Source of the DNA: G020348185 sp964525045
GTDB taxonomy: Bacteria > Nitrospirota > Nitrospiria > Nitrospirales > UBA8639
Direction: 5' to 3'
Assembly: GCA_964525045.1 (NCBI GenBank)
Contig: CAZGFD010000019.1
Coordinates: 5,879 to 69,878 of the forward strand
Length of the DNA: 64,000 nt
Numbering within the stretch: the stretch's first letter is position 1; each line of letters opens with the position of its first letter. The notes under the pieces were generated by a model. That model did no database searches. It had not been told where the DNA came from and worked only from the letters and a program-made list of their open reading frames with translations. This document shows positions 59,469 through 64,000 of the stretch, in pieces. Made by a program: the position numbers and the translations under genes.

Positions 59469-60137
59469 TCATTTCCTCCCCTCCTCTATGGGAGGTTTCA
59501 AGTGAGGGGCGGACGTTGATTGCCTAACAATTCCCCGTTTCACCATCCAGGCGACTTCCGCTACGCGTTTTCCCAATGCCCGCGCATCGGCCAGTTCATG
59601 TTCGTCAATTCCCGGACTCATCCCCTCCGAAGTGGCCGAAGCGCCAAAGGCCCCACTCTCACTCACCACAATCATTTGATTCCCCAACATGGCGGCCAGA
59701 ATCGTCAGCATGGTCACTTCCTTGCCACTGGATTTCTGTCCACCCGTCGTGAAAGCGGCCCCCACCTTATTACGCATTTTAAATTCGGGGTACACCCCGA
59801 ATTTAAATTGCCAATTATCAAAAAAGGTTTTCACCTCACCGGACATATTAGCCCAATACACTGGAGATCCTACCACGATGGCATCGCTACCAAACAATTG
59901 GTCCGCCGTGACCTCTCCCACCCGTTTCATCTCTACGACGGTTCCGGGTACAGATTGGGCACCTTCAACGACACCTTGAGCCATTTTTTCAGTGTTGCCG
60001 GTCAAAGAATGATACGCAACCAACACCTTGACGGAGAGTTCCTTATCACCATTCCCCTCCGTTTGTGCATGGCCCGCACAAACCATACCCAGGGAAAGGC
60101 AATAAACAAGAATGGAAAGTCGCAATGGGACCATCAT
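59469..60137 (-). CDS. exported WrbA-like flavodoxin-fold protein
   Basis: 222 residues. The N-terminus is a signal-like segment (MMVPLRLSILVYCLSLGMVCAGHAQTEG), followed by a WrbA/flavodoxin fold: VLVAYHSLTGNTEKMAQGV as the FMN phosphate loop, VVGSPVYWANMSGEVKTFFD, FTTGGQKSSGKE. WrbA enzymes are cytoplasmic FMN NAD(P)H:quinone oxidoreductases, so an export signal is unexpected. There is no twin-Arg motif. Cytoplasmic start at a later codon is possible (about residue 35), but no Met occurs there before the motif. Cofactor and location unproven. Confidence 0.8.
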   Translation of the reverse strand: MMVPLRLSILVYCLSLGMVCAGHAQTEGNGDKELSVKVLVAYHSLTGNTEKMAQGVVEGAQSVPGTVVEMKRVGEVTADQLFGSDAIVVGSPVYWANMSGEVKTFFDNWQFKFGVYPEFKMRNKVGAAFTTGGQKSSGKEVTMLTILAAMLGNQMIVVSESGAFGASATSEGMSPGIDEHELADARALGKRVAEVAWMVKRGIVRQSTSAPHLKPPIEEGRK

Positions 60138-60361
60138 CGAGAAAGGTTTTGGAAGGATGAAACCAGAATTAGAATCGATCGAGAGAAATGGAGATATTTA
60201 GATCATTCGTTTAACCGACATGCGCAGACAGAAATGCTTGGCACTGTGTTTTTTGTCCTTAGCTCACAAAGCCAGATTTTCGGAAACCACCATACCAATA
60301 CGATGAGCCCAGCTATGGAGAAGTTTTGGCATCTTGGAGGGTGACCTTAAAATTTTAAGCC

Positions 60362-60547
60362 TCAGTGACGCTCGACTTCCTCTTCCATATGCTCCTCAAC
60401 AGAGACATGCGTTAAGGTTCCGCGGTATTCACACCTATGACACCGTACCCTCCACTCCTCAATCCAACGCTCCTGCACAAAGGTCTGATTGCATTTTGGG
60501 CAAACAAAGACCCCCTTCACATAATGGACGTTTCTTTTGTGCTTCAT
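60362..60547 (-). CDS. small zinc-ribbon-like protein
   Basis: About 61 residues from ATG 60547 with GGGAGG 9 nt upstream. It carries two CxxC pairs, CPKC and CHRC, in GVFVCPKCNQTFVQERWIEE...RVRCHRCEYRG, a zinc-ribbon arrangement. The tail is acidic (EEHMEEEVERH). The longer ORF to 60634 is not needed. Unknown function, cytoplasmic. Confidence 0.65.
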   Translation of the reverse strand: MKHKRNVHYVKGVFVCPKCNQTFVQERWIEEWRVRCHRCEYRGTLTHVSVEEHMEEEVERH

Positions 60548-60706
60548 CGCGAAAATCCTCCCGAAGTAATTACAATAACAAGGCCTTAGCCTGCCATAGC
60601 CTTTTTTCAATTGCAACCAGATAAAATGTCCCAAAATGACGATTCAAAATCCGCTAGGGGGGCCCGACGATTTTGGGGTTCGGAATCGACTCCCAAGTTT
60701 CGGATT

Positions 60707-61633
60707 TCAGGGCTTTTTGGTCCCCCCCCGGAGACGTTTTCGGGGGAATAATTCGGTATGAATCCGTTTGAGGCGAGCTTGTTCGACATGGGTATAGATT
60801 TGGGTGGTGGTAATGCTGGAATGTCCAAGCATCATTTGGACGGATCGAAGATCGGCCCCATGTTCTAGGAGGTGGGTGGCAAAGGAGTGCCTGAGCATGT
60901 GCGGAGAAATGGATTTGGTAATGCCAGCCCGTTGTGCCCTTCCTTGCAAGACTTTCCAGAACCCCTGCCTGGTGAATGACCGGCCTAATCTGGTTACAAA
61001 TAACGATTGAGACACTTTTTTCTTGAGGAAAGCAGGACGGGCATCTCTTAGATACCGCGACAACACATTTCGGGACTGGTCCCCTATGGGAACCACTCGC
61101 TGCTTGTCACGTTTGCCGGTAGCCAGGACATACCCAATTTCCAGATTGAGATGAGCGAGCTCCAGACCGATCAACTCCGATACCCTCAACCCCGTTGCAT
61201 AGAGCAATTCCACCATGGCCGAATCACGAAGATCTTCAGGCCCTTGAGTAATCGGGAGTTCCAGAAGATTGGTGACCTCGGCTTCGGACAAGACTTTGGG
61301 AAGACGCATCCATCGTTTGGGTGAACTGGTCAGGGGAGAAAAAATTCCCGGATTTTCCTGTTCGATCCCGTGAAACCGGTAAAACCCGCGAACGGCAGCC
61401 AGACATCGTGAGACCGATGAAGGGGAAAGGCCGGTAGTTTTGAGGTACGCAAGAAATCCTTGAAGAAGCTCTTTCGAAATGCCGAGGGGATTGTCTTTTC
61501 CTTTGTGTTTTAGGAAACGCGCGAGTTTTTGTAAGTCCCGCCGGTATGCCGCTAAAGTATTTTGGGCAAGCCCTCCCTCTACCCGCAGAGAAGTAAGATA
61601 CTGATCAACGTGAGAGTCCAACTTCAATTCCAT
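60707..61633 (-). CDS. tyrosine recombinase (XerC/XerD type)
   Basis: 308 residues. N-terminal SAM-like DNA-binding domain (about 5-90) and catalytic domain with Arg in YATGLRVSELIGLEL, HMLRHSFATHLLEHG and LGHSSITTTQIYTHV with the catalytic Tyr. Resolves chromosome dimers at dif or acts in related integration. No phage or integron features are near, so a housekeeping Xer is likely; XerC and XerD cannot be told apart by eye. Divergent from the large TPR gene. Confidence 0.93.
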   Translation of the reverse strand: MELKLDSHVDQYLTSLRVEGGLAQNTLAAYRRDLQKLARFLKHKGKDNPLGISKELLQGFLAYLKTTGLSPSSVSRCLAAVRGFYRFHGIEQENPGIFSPLTSSPKRWMRLPKVLSEAEVTNLLELPITQGPEDLRDSAMVELLYATGLRVSELIGLELAHLNLEIGYVLATGKRDKQRVVPIGDQSRNVLSRYLRDARPAFLKKKVSQSLFVTRLGRSFTRQGFWKVLQGRAQRAGITKSISPHMLRHSFATHLLEHGADLRSVQMMLGHSSITTTQIYTHVEQARLKRIHTELFPRKRLRGGTKKP

Positions 61634-61950
61634 GTTTAAGGTTCAAAGCCCACGATTCACAATGAGCAGACTAGCATCTCGACATGGGAGCTTCCACTTT
61701 GAACCCTGACCCATTCCTATATCCTGGGAAATTAGCCAGGTTCACATAACATCATGAATAACAGTATGCTATACTTGTGACAGTTATTCTCCAACCACCG
61801 GGTACCATTCATTTGCTTTTTTCGGATCAAATTCTTAGCCTCTGGACTAAGAGGCGCGACCTCGCTTTTTTACGACGGACAAGGACACGTGTTCGATTTT
61901 CCTGACTGCGTGTCACATCTCAACCTCCATCTCGTATTGAGTTCCCCTCC
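61634..61950 (+). promoter_or_regulatory. divergent gap with an extended -10 promoter candidate
   Basis: About 317 nt between divergent genes. On the plus strand TGC TATACT (61767-61775) is an extended -10 element, pointing at the TPR/binding-protein gene with a leader of about 170 nt. No good -35 is seen. A short CTTAG/CTAAG stem lies downstream. No gene is supported here. Confidence 0.4.
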
Positions 61951-63990
61951 ATGATCCTTTTTCTTTGGTTGCTCATTGCCGTATTGTTTTTCGGGACGGA
62001 TCCTGTTTTCTCGCAGAGCATGGTTCCGTCCCCTGCTCTTCCCGCGACTGATGTATCACCGGCGACATCAGACCGGGTCCTTTTAGACAACGCCAAAAGA
62101 CTGTTCGAATCCCAACAATTAGATGAAGCCCTAGCTGCTCTTGAGGAATTTATTGAGCAGGGACCGCCTCCGGCCCAGCTCCAGGAAGCCTATTTTCTCA
62201 GGGCTGCGGCTTTACACATGAACAGTCGGGAACAGGAAGCGGCTTCCTCCCTGGAACAATTACTCGACGAGTTTCCAAATTCGCATCTTGCCAATGAGGC
62301 TCGTCTCCTCCTAGCTGAATTGTACGTGACGCTCAAGGAACCCGAGCGAGCCACCCGCATGTTGGCCCACGTCCTGAATGTTTCTTCAGAACCTACGGTG
62401 CGACGGGATGCGCTTCGACAACTGCGAGAAGTTCAGCTTGCAAAAGGAGACGCGTTGAAGGCCGTTGATTCGGCCCTCGAAGAAATGGCCCTGGCGGGAC
62501 ATGCCGAGCGATTGGAGCTTAAATCAGTGATCCAGGAACTCATCCTTCAACAGCTCGACGAACCATCCCTTGAAGAGCTTATTGAAACGTATCCCAATCA
62601 ATATCCCGGAGATTTGGCCACCATCCGACTCATAGAACTCCACACCGCACAGGGCGATGAAGTATTGGCAGAACGCGACATTCGTTCATTTGTAAAGCAA
62701 TTTCCTCATCATCCCTATGCCCAAACGGCTATGGCTCTGCTCCAGTCATTTATCAGCAAAACAAAAGTTTTTCCACATGTCCTGGCAGCCTTTTTACCCT
62801 TTTCCGGAGCCATGAAAACGTTTGGAATTGACTCTCTCAACGGCATTCGCATGGCCTTAGAGGATAGTAAAACCCAATACGGTCTGAGTTCAGTTGGACT
62901 GGTCGTCAAGGATACGGCCTCAAGCCCTTCTCCCTTGCGACATGAGTTCGCTCAAACCATCCAGGAATATCACCCTATCGCCATCATTGGCCCCTTATTG
63001 TCCCGTGAAATTCAAATGGTGGCTAATTTTGCCGATGAACATCAAATTCCTATAGTCACGCCCTCAGCCACCCTGTTGAATGTCCGACAGTTTGGATCCT
63101 ATTGGTTCAGTACCGCTCTGACATCTTCTTTACAGGCTTACCAGCTTGTCCAGTATGCCATGCGGCAACTTCAGTTCAAACGTTTCTGCATCATTCACCC
63201 TCAAACCACCTATGGGCGAGAATTCAGTTATTTATTTTCTCAGGCCGTCGAAGAAGCAGGTGGGGAAATTATCGCCGTAGAAAACTATACCGAAGATGAA
63301 ACCGACATCTCCCCACAAATTCTCCGCCTCAAGCAAATAGATTTAGCCAAATATGGCAAAATGGAAACGATTGGATCGCTGAGGGCCAAGAAATTACTGG
63401 AAGAGGCGGAATCGGTGGAGAACATAGACCCGTTGGAGCCTTTGGCGCCCTTGGAGCCCATCGTACCAGTTGAACCAGAGGACACCGAAGAGACAAGCAT
63501 CGATTTGGACCAGCCCGTCTATGTTCCCGGCTTTGATGCCGTATTTCTTCCCGGTAAGCCGGTACATGTAGCTTCGATTTCGGCTCAATTGGCCTTCCAT
63601 GACATCAATGTGACGCTCCTCGGTCCAAACAGTTGGCACAATTCGGAACTGTTTCGTTGGGCGAGAGATGGCATTGAAGGCGGGATCTTCACCGATGGTG
63701 TGTTTTTAGAAAGTCCCGATCCAAGCGTCCAAGATTTTGCACGGCGGTACAAGACCCGTTTTGGTGCTGAACCCTCAATTTTTTCCGTTCAAGCCTATGA
63801 TGCCGCCTTAGTCATATTAGATACTATTCGAAAAGGGGCAGGATCAGGGCGGGAAATTCGAGAGCAACTGGTGAGGCGTCATGACATCCCGGCCCTAAGC
63901 GGAATGGCCTCCTTTGGCTCGGATGGAATCCTTCACCGGAAAATCTATATAATCCAAGTGACGAACGGAAAATTTATTCGAATCGATTAG
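61951..63990 (+). CDS. exported TPR plus periplasmic-binding-protein (LpoA-like/ABC substrate-binding) protein
   Basis: 679 residues with an export signal (MILFLWLLIAVLFFGTDPVFS). Residues about 40-270 are TPR-like helices (ALAALEEFIEQGPPPAQLQEAY, AASSLEQLLDEFPNS). From about 280 to the end there is a type I periplasmic-binding fold, as in branched-chain amino-acid receptors: VLAAFLPFSGAMKTFGIDSLNGI, AIIGPLLSREIQMVANF and SVQAYDAALVILDTI. An acidic Pro/Glu-rich insertion (PLEPLAPLEPIVPVEPED) interrupts the second lobe at about 493-520. TPR plus this fold is the architecture of LpoA, a regulator of penicillin-binding proteins, but no lipobox is evident. Complete, ending 10 nt before the window edge. 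Confidence 0.82.
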   Translation: MILFLWLLIAVLFFGTDPVFSQSMVPSPALPATDVSPATSDRVLLDNAKRLFESQQLDEALAALEEFIEQGPPPAQLQEAYFLRAAALHMNSREQEAASSLEQLLDEFPNSHLANEARLLLAELYVTLKEPERATRMLAHVLNVSSEPTVRRDALRQLREVQLAKGDALKAVDSALEEMALAGHAERLELKSVIQELILQQLDEPSLEELIETYPNQYPGDLATIRLIELHTAQGDEVLAERDIRSFVKQFPHHPYAQTAMALLQSFISKTKVFPHVLAAFLPFSGAMKTFGIDSLNGIRMALEDSKTQYGLSSVGLVVKDTASSPSPLRHEFAQTIQEYHPIAIIGPLLSREIQMVANFADEHQIPIVTPSATLLNVRQFGSYWFSTALTSSLQAYQLVQYAMRQLQFKRFCIIHPQTTYGREFSYLFSQAVEEAGGEIIAVENYTEDETDISPQILRLKQIDLAKYGKMETIGSLRAKKLLEEAESVENIDPLEPLAPLEPIVPVEPEDTEETSIDLDQPVYVPGFDAVFLPGKPVHVASISAQLAFHDINVTLLGPNSWHNSELFRWARDGIEGGIFTDGVFLESPDPSVQDFARRYKTRFGAEPSIFSVQAYDAALVILDTIRKGAGSGREIREQLVRRHDIPALSGMASFGSDGILHRKIYIIQVTNGKFIRID

Positions 63991-64000
63991 CCCATGGATG

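Noticed and set aside
60707..61633. Xer-type recombinase as evidence of an integrated element
   Set aside because: No attachment-site repeats, tRNA gene, phage or integron genes nearby; a housekeeping Xer is more likely.

Overview
The window is a dense bacterial chromosome segment of moderate GC content, apparently around 50% judged by eye. It most resembles a Nitrospira-type nitrite oxidiser (phylum Nitrospirota). That assignment is inference. It rests on the ilvB-ilvN-ilvC-psd-pssA-leuA order, the long heme/ftsH/folP/glmM supercluster, a SmbP-like His-rich metal-binding protein (a family first described in a nitrifier), several periplasmic c-type cytochromes and a fused CobA-HemD. No rRNA, prophage, insertion sequence or CRISPR array was seen. 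One tRNA (Leu, anticodon CAA) is present.

Layout. Positions 1-6450 hold the branched-chain amino acid and phosphatidylethanolamine operon on the minus strand. Two short ORFs in it look like leader peptides, one before ilvB and one before leuA, and the leuA one is followed by a terminator-like hairpin. Positions 6517-13686 carry bioF, an SGNH hydrolase, small envelope proteins, a TetR regulator, a DUF928 protein, a J-domain protein and a cytochrome c. Positions 13863-17591 encode a 1242-residue fusion of a YyaL-type thioredoxin protein and an aldo/keto reductase. A VapBC module, ComEC, a GH16 hydrolase and a methyltransferase-like protein follow. Positions 24596-38789 form a long minus-strand cluster, read from ccsA through hemA, hemC, cobA-hemD, a CBS protein, hemB, ribF, tilS, hpt, ftsH and folP to glmM. 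A good sigma70-type promoter lies upstream of ccsA. Positions 39015-52085 hold rsmI, tusA-like, tRNA-Leu, recG, rpmB, lnt, prfB (with a canonical +1 recoding site), lysS and the Lol exporter genes. Positions 52303-63990 hold a nitrilase-family amidase, SmbP, an operon of an HDAC-family deacetylase, a five-heme cytochrome and a rhodanese, a TPR protein, a possible nuclease-fold protein, a PLP dehydratase, an exported WrbA-like flavodoxin, a Xer recombinase and a large TPR plus periplasmic-binding protein.

The most unusual signal is non-coding. At least fourteen intergenic tracts are built of degenerate short units that keep a strict period: 7 nt in three sequence families (TCTCAGA/TTTCAAA, GTTTCAG and ATATCGA types) and about 9 nt in a fourth (GTCGAAGAG type). 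Most keep the period across sequence drift, and several reverse orientation midway, so that the tract can fold into a long imperfect hairpin. They sit in gaps next to ordinary housekeeping genes, often within a few bases of a stop or start codon. They resemble, in period only, the heptanucleotide STRR repeats of cyanobacteria. I could not run a genome-wide search, so novelty is not established.
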